A model generated the notes under the pieces. It worked only from the letters and a program-made list of their open reading frames with translations, was not told the origin of the DNA and did no database searches. Both the position numbers and the translations under genes were made by a program. A stretch of 64,000 nt of DNA, from positions 2,542,001 through 2,606,000 of the forward strand of contig NZ_CP039253.1 in NCBI RefSeq assembly GCF_004795915.1, written 5' to 3'. Source of the stretch: Rhodococcus sp. PAMC28707 (GTDB lineage Bacteria > Actinomycetota > Actinomycetes > Mycobacteriales > Mycobacteriaceae). Below are positions 27,923-36,427 of this stretch, one piece after another; within the stretch, counting starts at the first letter, position 1; each line of letters opens with the position of its first letter.

Positions 27923-27968
27923 TGACTACGGGTGTTGTCGAATCCTAGTCTGACAACATGTGTAGTCA
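27923..27968. promoter_or_regulatory. Double-half-site inverted repeat, operator of the TetR/MpaB-2 pair
   Basis: TGACTAC-N3-TGTTGTC on the left is mirrored exactly by GACAACA-N3-GTAGTCA on the right, with 12 bp between. Both 7-bp elements match perfectly in each arm. The right arm covers the ATG (27958) of the oxygenase gene, so a bound repressor would block initiation at this divergent promoter. Confidence 0.75.
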
Positions 27969-28896
27969 GTCTGGGGTCGGTAGGCCGATTCCGCTGGGGC
28001 CCGAGTCCTTGACGTGGGAGTACTTCGGCGATTGGCGCGGCATGCTGCAGGGGGTATGGGCCGGATCCATGCAGAACATGCATCCTGGGCTCGGTGCAGG
28101 CGTCGAGGAGCATTCGACCTTCTTCGACGAACGTTGGCAGCGCTTGTACCGATCGCTGTATCCGATCGGCGGCGTGGTCTTCGACGGCGACCGGGCCGAA
28201 CGAACTGCGTTGGCCGTCCGTGGATATCACGACAACATCAAAGGTATCGACGCCAAAGGCAGGCGTTATCACGCGCTCGACCCGGATACCTTCTACTGGG
28301 CGCACGCAACGTTCTTCATGGGGACCGTTCTGACGGCCGACCACTTCATGGGTGGCCTCGGTGAAGAACAGAAACGCCAACTGTTCACCGAACATGTTCA
28401 GTGGTACCGGTTGTACGGGATGAGCATGCGCCCGGTTCCCGAGACATGGGAAGACTTCCAGGTGTACTGGAGGTACATGTGCCGCGAGGTATTGGAAGAC
28501 AACAAGGCCACTCGCGATGTCCTCGATCTGTCGGGGCTGGGGCCCCCGCCGTACGCGTCGTGGATTCCAGCGCCGATCTGGGCCGTTCTCCGGCGACCGG
28601 TCGCGCGAGGTTTCGTGTGGCTTACCGTCGGCCTCTATGACCAATCGATACGAGATCTGTTGGGCTACAACTGGACCGAGCGTGACGAGCGAATCTTCTC
28701 CGCCGTGGGAAAGTTAATCGACAAGGCGTTTTCCGTGGTGCCTCGTCGATACCGTATGCATCCAAGAGGGCGAGCAGGTTGGGACCGCGCGACCGGGCGT
28801 GTTCCGGCCGACGCGGCACTACCCCAAACCCCGGCACGCAATCTTCCGCCGATAGGTGAGCGGAACGATCCGAAGCACTACAGTCCTCGGGTCTAG
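27958..28896 (+). CDS. MpaB/DUF2236 family oxygenase, copy 2
   Basis: A 312-aa protein of the main DUF2236 branch. Conserved features are LTWEYFGDWRGML, a segment with NIKGIDAKGRRYHALDPDT followed by FYWAHATFFMG (histidines conserved in the family), and HVQWYRLYGMSMRPVPETWEDF. The ATG at 27958 lies within the divergent operator and only a poor RBS precedes it, so the mRNA may be leaderless. It differs clearly from copy 1 and is regulated separately. Family members are believed to be haem proteins that oxidise or cleave lipid chains; the actual substrate is unknown. Confidence 0.82.
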   Translation: MCSQSGVGRPIPLGPESLTWEYFGDWRGMLQGVWAGSMQNMHPGLGAGVEEHSTFFDERWQRLYRSLYPIGGVVFDGDRAERTALAVRGYHDNIKGIDAKGRRYHALDPDTFYWAHATFFMGTVLTADHFMGGLGEEQKRQLFTEHVQWYRLYGMSMRPVPETWEDFQVYWRYMCREVLEDNKATRDVLDLSGLGPPPYASWIPAPIWAVLRRPVARGFVWLTVGLYDQSIRDLLGYNWTERDERIFSAVGKLIDKAFSVVPRRYRMHPRGRAGWDRATGRVPADAALPQTPARNLPPIGERNDPKHYSPRV

Positions 28897-28926
28897 AGGT
28901 TCCACTCACCTGTCCACGGAGGCTGC

Positions 28927-30243
28927 CTAGGCATCCCACCAGGGTCGTAGTGGGAGGCCCGCTTCACCCTTGGGTCCGAGCTTGACGCCCAGAACCTGGT
29001 GCAACTGAACGACATTGCGTTCGAATCCCAGACGTGAGCCGGCCATGTAGAGGCCCCAGATGCGGGCCGTTCCTTCACCGGCCTCGGCGACGCACGCGTC
29101 CCAGTTGTCGACGAGATTGCGGCACCACGCGGCCAGCGTGAGGGCATAGTGCTCGCGGAGGCTTTCCTCGTGCCGCACCTCGAGGCCGACATCCTGCATC
29201 TCGCTGATGATGCGCCCGGAGCCGGTCAGCTCACCGTCCGGAAAGACGTACCTGTCGATGAACGATCCGGCTTTGGCGTGGCTTCGATTGTCGGGGCGGG
29301 TGATGCTGTGGTTGAGCACTCGGCCACCGTCGCGCAACTTCGACTGAATGAAGCTGAAATAGGCTGGATAGTTGCTCACCCCGATGTGCTCGGTGAGGCC
29401 GATCGAGGACACCGCATCGAAACCGGTCTCGGCGACGTCGCGGTAGTCGGAGAAGCGAACCTCGGCGAGTTCGGAGAGCCCTTCGTCGGCAATGGCCTGC
29501 TGCGCCCAGTCTGCTTGCTCTCGTGAAAGAGTCGCGCCGATGACCTTGACGCCACGTCGTGCGGCATAGCGGACCATCGAGCCCCAGCCGCAACCGATAT
29601 CGAGCAGTCTGTCGCCTTCCTTCAATCCGAGCTTCTCGAACACCAGGCGGTACTTGTTCTCCTGTGCCTCCTCGAGGGACTGCTCCGGTGAGGTGTATGC
29701 GGCACAGGTGTAGGTCATCGATTCTCCGAGTACATACTCGTAGAACGTATTCGACACGTCGTAGTGGTGCGAGATCGACTCGGCGTCACGAGTCTTGGAG
29801 TGGCGCAAGCCCTCCGCGATTCGACGCCACCGCGGAATCGCCTCCTGTGGCGGCGGAGCAATGGGACGCAGCAGGTCCCAGCCGAGAGAGCGGGTGATCG
29901 TGGCGAGAGTGAGGGCGGACGGCCTGCGGAAGTGCAGCTCGTCTCCCATCACCCGCAACAACTCGTACGGATCTCCCGGATGTACGCCCTCGGCCTCGAG
30001 GTCGCCGGATACGTAGGCGCGGGCCATGCCGAGGTCACCCGGAGCGGTCGCCAAGTAGGTGGCGCCGCGCGGGCTCTTGAGCTTGAGTCCGAGCGTGGCA
30101 TCCTCCGGACCGGCGGCGCTGCCGTCGTAAGCGCTGAAACGGAGGGGGATGTTTCCGTCGGAAAGCAGCTCGAGAATCTCCGAGATGGTGAGCTTGTGGG
30201 TGCGGCTCGCGTCGCTACTGGTGGATTCTTTCAACGTTGTCAT
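28927..30243 (-). CDS. tmsB: Cyclopropane-synthase-like methyltransferase, 10-methylene fatty acid forming
   Basis: A 438-aa SAM-dependent CfaA/CmaA-family enzyme. The motif LLDIGCGWGSMVRYAARRGVKVIGATLS binds SAM; preceding are SISHHYDVSNTFYEYVLG and MTYTCAAY, and later FIDRYVFPDGEL, all typical. Its start overlaps the stop of an FAD-binding reductase gene. That pairing is known for 10-methyl fatty acid synthesis (tmsA/tmsB or bfaA/bfaB), where this enzyme methylates oleoyl chains to a 10-methylene product. Rhodococci contain tuberculostearic acid, which supports the call. Plain cyclopropane synthesis is the alternative. Confidence 0.82.
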   Translation of the reverse strand: MTTLKESTSSDASRTHKLTISEILELLSDGNIPLRFSAYDGSAAGPEDATLGLKLKSPRGATYLATAPGDLGMARAYVSGDLEAEGVHPGDPYELLRVMGDELHFRRPSALTLATITRSLGWDLLRPIAPPPQEAIPRWRRIAEGLRHSKTRDAESISHHYDVSNTFYEYVLGESMTYTCAAYTSPEQSLEEAQENKYRLVFEKLGLKEGDRLLDIGCGWGSMVRYAARRGVKVIGATLSREQADWAQQAIADEGLSELAEVRFSDYRDVAETGFDAVSSIGLTEHIGVSNYPAYFSFIQSKLRDGGRVLNHSITRPDNRSHAKAGSFIDRYVFPDGELTGSGRIISEMQDVGLEVRHEESLREHYALTLAAWCRNLVDNWDACVAEAGEGTARIWGLYMAGSRLGFERNVVQLHQVLGVKLGPKGEAGLPLRPWWDA

Positions 30244-31688
30244 TTTCCTTGCACCGCTTTCGAGTACATGTCCAACAGACGTGACTTCGGATCGTACTTT
30301 TTCTTCAGTTCTTCGAATTTCTCGCCGCCGTACAGCGCGGCAAACTCTGCCTCGGAGTAGTAAGCATCCGAGTAGAGCGACTTATGCCCATCGAAGTCGG
30401 TGACTTTCTGTTCGATGGCACGATTGGTGGCACCTTCCGGTTGGCCGGGGACAATGGGGACCGAAGACCAGAAGCCGATGTTGACGTAGGTCTTCTCGGG
30501 CTGGAGCGGATACAACGGCCATGGTCGCGTACCGTCGGCGCCGTCAGGTGCCGGATTACGAAGGCGCAACGGGCACAGCCACAATGGCTCGATGGGGATT
30601 TCGTCGAGGAACCAGCGCAGAAATGGGGCGGTGTTCTCGATGGGAACCTCGACGTCCTGAACGACGCGCTCGCGCGGTGGTCTTCCCTTGCGGGCCTCGA
30701 GGCGATCGGCGATATCGTATTTGCGGTCGAGGCCGATGAGCTTCCAGTAGAAGCTGGAGCGTCGATACTTCTTCGGCCAGAGACGTCGAATTCTCGGGTT
30801 CTGGGTGCCGAAAGCGCGTGAGCACCAGAACCAGTCGGTATCCCAACGCCACAGGTAGTCGTGAATTGTCAGTCGATCGGTCTTCGGTTCGGTGCCGTCG
30901 TGCTGGATCGAGCGGTAGAAGATGTCGGGCCCGGCGTGGTACTCGCTGACCGGGCCGGGCTCGGCCGTTTGGGTACCCAGTGTCAGGTAGCTTTCGTCGG
31001 CGGAGAACACGACGCCGTCTAGGTAGTGGACTTCGATGTCGTCGTACGCACGCTCGGAAACGATGGTGTCCATCGTCGACTGCATCGTGTCGAGGTCGTG
31101 GAAGCGCACGTGACGGAGAGCGACGAACGGTTTTACCGGTTCGAGTTGAATCTTCAGTCGGGTCGAGTATCCGAGGGTGCCGTACGAGTTGGGGAAACCT
31201 CGGAACAGTTCGGCGTTCTCGCCGTCCGGTGTGGCGGTGATGATCTCGCCGGTTCCGGTGAGGACGTCGATCTCGAGAACGGATTCGTGTGGAAGTCCGT
31301 TGCGGAAAGAGGTGCTCTCGATCCCGAGGCCGGTGACGGCACCGCCGAGCGTGATGGTTTTCAGTTGCGGGACGACGAGCGGGGCCAGGCCGTACGGCAG
31401 CGTTGCGTCGACCAAGTCCTCGTAGGTGCACATTCCGGCCACATCGGCTGTCCGATCCGTCGGGTTAACCGTGATGACTCCGGTCAGCCCCGATACATCG
31501 AGTCCGGGGGCGGTCGAGCCTGCTCGTGCTCGAAAGAGATTCGAGGTCTTCTTCGCCAGGCGCACCGTCGCGTCCTCGGGGATTGCTCGGTAGCTTGCAA
31601 GTAGTGCGCCGACTCCGGCGCGATACGCGGCGAATCCGATCTCTCGGGGTTCGGGTCGTCGTCTGGTCAGCACGTTCGCGAAAGCCAC
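30240..31688 (-). CDS. tmsA: FAD-linked reductase for tuberculostearic acid synthesis
   Basis: A 482-aa FAD_binding_4 oxidoreductase related to plant DWF1/DHCR24 sterol reductases. The FAD domain occupies about residues 35-190, with VITVNPTDRTADVAGMCTYEDLV and TLGGAVTGLGIESTSFRNGL as hallmarks. With the overlapping methyltransferase gene downstream (ATGA junction) it forms the pair in which this protein reduces the 10-methylene group to a 10-methyl branch using NADPH. A quasi-palindrome lies 60 bp upstream of its ATG. Assignment rests on the pairing and family. Confidence 0.82.
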   Translation of the reverse strand: MAFANVLTRRRPEPREIGFAAYRAGVGALLASYRAIPEDATVRLAKKTSNLFRARAGSTAPGLDVSGLTGVITVNPTDRTADVAGMCTYEDLVDATLPYGLAPLVVPQLKTITLGGAVTGLGIESTSFRNGLPHESVLEIDVLTGTGEIITATPDGENAELFRGFPNSYGTLGYSTRLKIQLEPVKPFVALRHVRFHDLDTMQSTMDTIVSERAYDDIEVHYLDGVVFSADESYLTLGTQTAEPGPVSEYHAGPDIFYRSIQHDGTEPKTDRLTIHDYLWRWDTDWFWCSRAFGTQNPRIRRLWPKKYRRSSFYWKLIGLDRKYDIADRLEARKGRPPRERVVQDVEVPIENTAPFLRWFLDEIPIEPLWLCPLRLRNPAPDGADGTRPWPLYPLQPEKTYVNIGFWSSVPIVPGQPEGATNRAIEQKVTDFDGHKSLYSDAYYSEAEFAALYGGEKFEELKKKYDPKSRLLDMYSKAVQGK

Positions 31689-31747
31689 AGACTGACGCTA
31701 TCTCTACTGCAGGTCGAGGGCCACCGAGAATGCGTCCTCTTACGTAA

Positions 31748-31774
31748 ACTTTCACGCAAATGTTGTGCGAAAGT
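31748..31774. promoter_or_regulatory. Quasi-palindrome upstream of the tmsAB pair
   Basis: ACTTTCACGCAA, 3 bp, TTGTGCGAAAGT: 12-bp arms with two mismatches, 60 bp before the reductase start. It could be an operator; no regulator gene is adjacent. The rest of the 281-bp gap 31689-31969 holds only promoter-like AT-richer sequence. Confidence 0.4.
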
Positions 31775-31969
31775 GGCGTTGGAACCGGACGAATCGGGCA
31801 AATAGATGCGTCTTGCATGTCTTTTGCACGGCTAAATAAAAGTTGGTGAACCCTGTCACATCCCCGTATATCGTTGGGTCGACGCTGCGCCAAGGGCCGG
31901 CAGGATGGTGCTTTGTCGAGCGGGGCGCGGCTAGGCTGAGATGTGTAACCGAACCGAGAGGACACCACA

Positions 31970-32308
31970 GTGCAACCCGGTGAGCAGCCCGACATCGCGT
32001 CGATCATGCAGCAGGCGCAGCAAATGCAGCAGCAACTGATGGCCGCACAAGCCCAGATCGCCGAGATCGAGGTGAGCGGGCAGGCGGGCGGAGGATTGGT
32101 CACGGCAACGGTGAAGGGCACAGGCGAACTCGTCGGCCTGACGATCGACCCGAAGGTTGTCGACCCGGACGACGTCGAAACACTGCAGGATCTGATCATC
32201 GGCGCGATCGCCGACGCGGCGAAATCCGCTCAGACCGTAGCGGCAGACAAGCTCGGTCCGCTCACTGGTGGGCTCGGTGGCGGTTCGCTCGGCCTTCCCG
32301 GCTTCTAG
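31970..32308 (+). CDS. YbaB/EbfC family nucleoid-associated protein
   Basis: A 112-aa protein. After a Gln-rich helix ([24 protein letters not shown]) comes the conserved beta strand [21 protein letters not shown] and a second helix; this is the YbaB tweezer dimer that binds DNA. The GTG start has GAGAGGA upstream. It is followed 9 bp later by recR, the usual ybaB-recR pair, which links it to recombination and repair. Confidence 0.95.
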   Translation: MQPGEQPDIASIMQQAQQMQQQLMAAQAQIAEIEVSGQAGGGLVTATVKGTGELVGLTIDPKVVDPDDVETLQDLIIGAIADAAKSAQTVAADKLGPLTGGLGGGSLGLPGF

Positions 32309-32317
32309 GACCGACAC

Positions 32318-32926
32318 GTGTACGAAGGTCCTGTTCAGGATCTGATCGACGAACTCGGAAAACTTCCAGGTGTTGGACCCAAGAGCGCTCAGCGCATTGC
32401 GTTTCATCTGCTGAGCGTGGAACCACCCGACATCGACCGGCTCCTGAAAGCGCTGCAACGCGTCCGCGACGGTGTCCAGTTCTGCACGGTGTGTGGCACT
32501 GTCTCCGACAAAGAGCTGTGTCGAATCTGTGCCGACCCGCGACGCGATCGCAGCATCATCTGCGTCGTCGAAGAGCCCAAAGATGTTCAGGCGGTGGAAA
32601 GAACGCGGGAGTTCAAAGGTCGCTACCACGTGCTCGGTGGTGCCCTCGATCCCTTGAACGGCGTCGGCCCCGATCAACTTCGCATTCGAGAGTTGTTGGT
32701 GCGAATAGGAAACCAGGACGATGGCGTCGATGTGTCCGAGGTGATCATCGCCACGGACCCGAACACCGAGGGTGAGGCAACGTCGACGTATCTGGCCAGG
32801 ACGATGCGTGACTTCCCAGGTCTGTCGATCACCCGGCTGGCCTCGGGGCTACCGATGGGTGGGGACCTGGAGTTCGCGGACGAGCTCACCCTGGGTCGGG
32901 CACTGACGGGGCGTCGGGTGCTCTGA
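32318..32926 (+). CDS. recR: Recombination protein RecR
   Basis: A 202-aa protein with an N-terminal HhH ([20 protein letters not shown]), a four-cysteine zinc finger ([16 protein letters not shown]), and a Toprim domain ([27 protein letters not shown]). It loads RecA with RecO/RecF at gaps. The GTG start and length match the family. It is translated with ybaB. Confidence 0.97.
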   Translation: MYEGPVQDLIDELGKLPGVGPKSAQRIAFHLLSVEPPDIDRLLKALQRVRDGVQFCTVCGTVSDKELCRICADPRRDRSIICVVEEPKDVQAVERTREFKGRYHVLGGALDPLNGVGPDQLRIRELLVRIGNQDDGVDVSEVIIATDPNTEGEATSTYLARTMRDFPGLSITRLASGLPMGGDLEFADELTLGRALTGRRVL

Positions 32927-32978
32927 CCCGATCAGCGCGTTCGACGCCGCCGGCCTTTCACGTGACCAGCGGGACACT

Positions 32979-33686
32979 CTAGCGGCTGAGCCGCTCCTTC
33001 CGCAGTTGGGTGACCTCGGGGAGGTCGAGCGGCTCCAGCGGCGATCCGAGCGCACGTTCGAGGAGGTAGTCCGCCAACTCGGGATTGCGCGCGAGTACCG
33101 GTCCGTGCATGTACGTCCCGATCACCGAACCCTGTACGACGCCTTCGCGTCCGTCGCCGACACCGTTGCCGACACCGTGCGTGACTTTCCCGAGCGGAGA
33201 CGCGTCGACACCGAGTGTCGTTCCACCACGGTGGTTTTCGAAGCCGGTCAAATGCGAAGTGAGCCCGGAGAGCAAAGGTTCGGTGACGACCTCACCGATC
33301 GACCGCGTCGCCTGCGGCTTGGTGGTGACGTCGAATAGTGACACGCCGTCGACGCGCTCGCCGGAGGACGTTTCGTACCAGTGTCCGAGGACCTGGATAG
33401 CTGCGCAGATCGCGAGGACGGGCACGCCGCGTGCGGCCGCATTCTGCAGTCCGGGATATCGGGCGAGGTGACGCGTCGCCAATCGTTGCGCCGAGTCCTC
33501 GGCCCCGCCCAGGGTGTAGACGTCGAGCGAATCGGGTACCGGGTCCTGCAGGGTGATGTGGACGACTTCGGCGTCGATATCTCGCATCCGAAGCCGTTGC
33601 CGGAGAATCAACGCATTGCCGTTGTCTCCGTAGGTTCCCATGACGTCGGGCAGGACGAGCCCGATCCGAACTGTGGACTCAGACAT
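32979..33686 (-). CDS. gatD: Lipid II isoglutaminyl synthase glutamine amidotransferase subunit
   Basis: A 235-aa class I glutamine amidotransferase of the CobB/CobQ type. The nucleophile cysteine is in VLAICAAIQVLG and the histidine in YMHGPVLARNPELADYLL. With MurT it amidates the D-glutamate of lipid II to D-isoglutamine. The ATG at 33686 overlaps the last 8 bases of murT (ATGTCTGA), so the two subunits are made together. An ATG 12 bases further upstream is possible but would lack spacing to any RBS. Confidence 0.93.
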   Translation of the reverse strand: MSESTVRIGLVLPDVMGTYGDNGNALILRQRLRMRDIDAEVVHITLQDPVPDSLDVYTLGGAEDSAQRLATRHLARYPGLQNAAARGVPVLAICAAIQVLGHWYETSSGERVDGVSLFDVTTKPQATRSIGEVVTEPLLSGLTSHLTGFENHRGGTTLGVDASPLGKVTHGVGNGVGDGREGVVQGSVIGTYMHGPVLARNPELADYLLERALGSPLEPLDLPEVTQLRKERLSR

Positions 33687-34962
33687 CGTGCACCTCACGG
33701 GCGAGTGCGCGGCCGAGGTCGCGAAACGCGGTGTAGTTGGCCAGCACTTCCACGCGTCCGGGTGGACAGGATGCGATGGCCTTCAGCGGGTCCGTCACGG
33801 TGGTGTGGGGGGAACCGGCATAGAGCAGGCGCACACCGAGGTCGGTCGCGCGTTCTCCGGAAGCGACGACGGCGACGTTCTCGAAGTGTTCGAAGCGTAC
33901 GTCCCACAGCCAGGAGAGGTCTTCACCGTCGGGAACCTGACCGTTGACGGCGATGACCAGACCCTCCACCGTGGGGTCGATCATCGACATGGCTTCCTGC
34001 CATCCCGCGGGATTCTTGGCGAGAAGCAGACGTACGGAATGAGATCCGTACTGGACTGTCGAGTAACGGCCGGCGACCTCGTCCACCCCCGACGCCGCCG
34101 CAACGGCATCGACCGCGCTCGCACCGAGGGTCACGGCAGCGGCGACGGCTTGAGCTGCGTTACCGCGGTTGGCTCTGCCCGGCAGGGCCAGGGACATCGG
34201 AATCTTCAGACTGTTCGGCCCGTACAGATTTTCGTCGTCGAGCCACCAGTCCGGTGTCGGGCGCTCGAAGGCCACGCCGTTTCCGACGTCGCTGCCGGTG
34301 CTGTACCAGTGGTCGCCGTCCCAGACTATCGGTTCGCCGGTCCTCGGGCAGCTGACGGAGTCTCCCGCCCAGCCGCCTCCCGCGGCCACCCATACGACGT
34401 TGGGGGCGTCGAAGGCGGCAGACGTGACGAGGACGTCGTCACAGTTGGCGATGACGACGGTCTCGGGGTGCCGTGCGAGACCGGCGCGCAGCTTGCGCTC
34501 GATCATGTTGATCTCGCCGACGCGATCGAGCTGATCGCGGCTGAGGTTCAGTAGTACGACAGCGTCGGGGGATACCGCGTCGCACACGTGGGGGACGTGG
34601 AGTTCGTCTACTTCCAGCGCAGCTATCGGTGCATCGAGATGCGCGAACAAGGCCGCAACGATTCCGGCATCCATGTTGGCGCCGTCGGCCTGGGTGGCTA
34701 CTTCTCCGAGGGGAGCGAGAGCCGCCGCCGTCATCCGCGTCGTCGTCGACTTTCCATTGGTACCCGTCACCACAACCGTGCGACGGCCGGAGCCGAGGCC
34801 GGTCAGGATGTCGGGGTCGATCTTGAGGGCGACGAGGCCTCCGATCATCGATCCCTTGCCCCGGCCTGCCTTGCGTGACGCCCACGTTGCAGCATCGGCT
34901 GCTCGTAGTGCCAGCCTTCCGCGTGCACCTATCGCCGCTCTGCGCTCACCCGCTCGAACCAT
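33679..34962 (-). CDS. murT: Lipid II isoglutaminyl synthase ligase subunit MurT
   Basis: A 427-aa Mur ligase family protein. The P-loop is VVVTGTNGKSTTTRM, followed by LEVDELHVPHV and LLNLSRDQLDRVGE. The C-terminal DUF1727 domain (from about residue 310) contacts GatD. The zinc ribbon inserted in Gram-positive MurT proteins is not complete here: the matching stretch VSCPRTGEPIVW has a single cysteine. The start is uncertain: ATG 34962 fits family N-termini, GTG 35010 would add 16 residues. It is coupled to gatD. Confidence 0.92.
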   Translation of the reverse strand: MVRAGERRAAIGARGRLALRAADAATWASRKAGRGKGSMIGGLVALKIDPDILTGLGSGRRTVVVTGTNGKSTTTRMTAAALAPLGEVATQADGANMDAGIVAALFAHLDAPIAALEVDELHVPHVCDAVSPDAVVLLNLSRDQLDRVGEINMIERKLRAGLARHPETVVIANCDDVLVTSAAFDAPNVVWVAAGGGWAGDSVSCPRTGEPIVWDGDHWYSTGSDVGNGVAFERPTPDWWLDDENLYGPNSLKIPMSLALPGRANRGNAAQAVAAAVTLGASAVDAVAAASGVDEVAGRYSTVQYGSHSVRLLLAKNPAGWQEAMSMIDPTVEGLVIAVNGQVPDGEDLSWLWDVRFEHFENVAVVASGERATDLGVRLLYAGSPHTTVTDPLKAIASCPPGRVEVLANYTAFRDLGRALAREVHDV

Positions 34963-35032
34963 GCGCCGAGTCTGGCACAGACTGGCCGACGAACTCTCCT
35001 CGGAAGTCACCCCGGACCGCTATCTTGGTTTC

Positions 35033-35046
35033 TGGAACATGTTCCA
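35033..35046. promoter_or_regulatory. KstR-type operator (TnnAACnnGTTnnA)
   Basis: TGGAACATGTTCCA is a 14-bp perfect palindrome that fits every fixed position of the KstR box known from mycobacterial and rhodococcal sterol-catabolism genes. It ends 24 bp before the ketosteroid isomerase start and sits between it and the divergent murT gene. Confidence 0.7.
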
Positions 35047-35070
35047 AAAACGATGAAGGGACTACTTTTC

Positions 35071-35448
35071 ATGGCTCCAACTGCCGATGTCATCCGCAAG
35101 ACGGTCAACGCATACGTTCAGGCCGTCGCACACGGCACAGTCGACGACGTCTTGGCTTTGTACGCCGAAGGCGCCACGGTGGAAGATCCGGTCGGCACCG
35201 AGGTCAAGACCACCGAGGCCTCGATCAGGGAGTTCTATGCCGTGGTCGAACCGATGGAGCAGACCGGAGAGGTGCTGACGGTGCGGATCGCGGCGAGCAC
35301 CGCTGCGTTCCACTTCAAGCTGACAACCAAGTTCGGCGACAAGATGCTCGAGATGTCGCCGATCGACGTGATGGAGTTCGACGACGAGGGCAAAATCACT
35401 TCGATGCGTGCAATCTGGGGTCAGGAAGACATGGTGCAGATTCCCTGA
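35071..35448 (+). CDS. Delta5-3-ketosteroid isomerase
   Basis: A 125-aa protein of the SnoaL/NTF2-like fold. The three catalytic residues of ketosteroid isomerase are present at the expected numbers: Tyr15, Asp39 (ATVEDPVG) and Asp99 (SPIDVMEFDDEG). It moves the C5=C6 double bond of 3-oxo-5-ene steroids into conjugation. ATG 35071 is chosen because AAGGGA lies at the right distance; ATG 35053 is earlier but has no RBS. A perfect KstR-type box lies just upstream, which links it to the sterol degradation regulon although no other sterol genes are nearby. Its 3' end overlaps the convergent EamA gene by 53 bp. Confidence 0.85.
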   Translation: MAPTADVIRKTVNAYVQAVAHGTVDDVLALYAEGATVEDPVGTEVKTTEASIREFYAVVEPMEQTGEVLTVRIAASTAAFHFKLTTKFGDKMLEMSPIDVMEFDDEGKITSMRAIWGQEDMVQIP

Positions 35449-36355
35449 ACCGAGGTCGATCACGCCCCGGGCTCACGGCTCCAGTCGTTCCCCGAGTTCC
35501 GGTCATTCCGCCGAGACAGCCACCGATGACGACAGCTGCGCCGATCAGAGACAAGGCACTCGGGGACTCGTCGAGGAAGATCCACGCTCCGGCGATGCCG
35601 ACGACTGGGACGAGCAGGGAGAACGGTGCGATGACACCCGCGGGGTGGCGACTGATCAGTACCGTCCAAAGACCCGATCCGGCGATCGTGCCCAGCAGCA
35701 CGATGTAGGTGAGACCGGCGAGCGCCGGCCAACCCGACGAGCTGAACGAGTCACCGAGGGCACGCCACCCCGTGGATGGTCCTTCGACGGCAGCCGAGAG
35801 TGCAAGCATCGGAAGCGGCGGGACAACGCACATCCACAGCATCAGCCGCATTGGTTCGGTCGACCTGGCAAGCCTGTTGCCGAGGTTGCCGAATGCCCAT
35901 CCGAGCCCGGCGAGCAATGTCAGTACGACGGGCAGCAACGACGCGGCCTGTGCTCGGTCCCAACCGATGAGGACCATACCCGCGACGGCGACGGTGATGC
36001 CCACTGTTCGGCGGGGACCGACGTGCTCACGAAGCAGCAACGCGCCGAGGACGATGGTGAACGGTGCAGAGGATTGCAGCACGAGGGAGGCGAGTCCGGT
36101 GGGCATCCCGGCTTTCATCGCAGCGAAGAGAAAGGCGAATTGAAGAAATCCGAAGCCGAACCCGTAGAGCAGAAGCCATGCGATCGGCACCTTCGGTGGA
36201 CGAACGAACAGCAGTACCGGGATCGCGATGACGAGAAACCGAAGACCGGCGAAGAAGAACGGCGGGAAGTGATCGAGCCCTACCCGAATGGCAAGAAAGT
36301 TGAGCCCCCACAGCACCGCGACGGTGAGCCCGAGGAGTCGATCGCGGTTGTTCAC
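35396..36355 (-). CDS. EamA (DMT) family transporter
   Basis: A 319-aa membrane protein with about ten helices in two EamA repeats (about 5-135 and 150-285): AVLWGLNFLAIRVGLDHFPPFFFAGLRFL opens the first, LTLLAGLGWAFGNLGNRLAR the second. This family exports amino acids or other metabolites. GTG 36355 gives the usual N-terminus MNNRDRLLGL; GTG 36361 and ATG 36379 are alternatives. It is divergent from a LysR gene, the classical regulator-exporter pair. The C-terminal tail overlaps the ketosteroid isomerase gene on the other strand. Confidence 0.88.
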   Translation of the reverse strand: MNNRDRLLGLTVAVLWGLNFLAIRVGLDHFPPFFFAGLRFLVIAIPVLLFVRPPKVPIAWLLLYGFGFGFLQFAFLFAAMKAGMPTGLASLVLQSSAPFTIVLGALLLREHVGPRRTVGITVAVAGMVLIGWDRAQAASLLPVVLTLLAGLGWAFGNLGNRLARSTEPMRLMLWMCVVPPLPMLALSAAVEGPSTGWRALGDSFSSSGWPALAGLTYIVLLGTIAGSGLWTVLISRHPAGVIAPFSLLVPVVGIAGAWIFLDESPSALSLIGAAVVIGGCLGGMTGTRGTTGAVSPGRDRPRFRESAPCLPDPRLHASK

Positions 36356-36427
36356 GGTCACTATCCTGATCGGTAGCAAACATCAGCACAATCTAATAAA
36401 TCCGCATGAATGATTAAGCTGTGCTTC

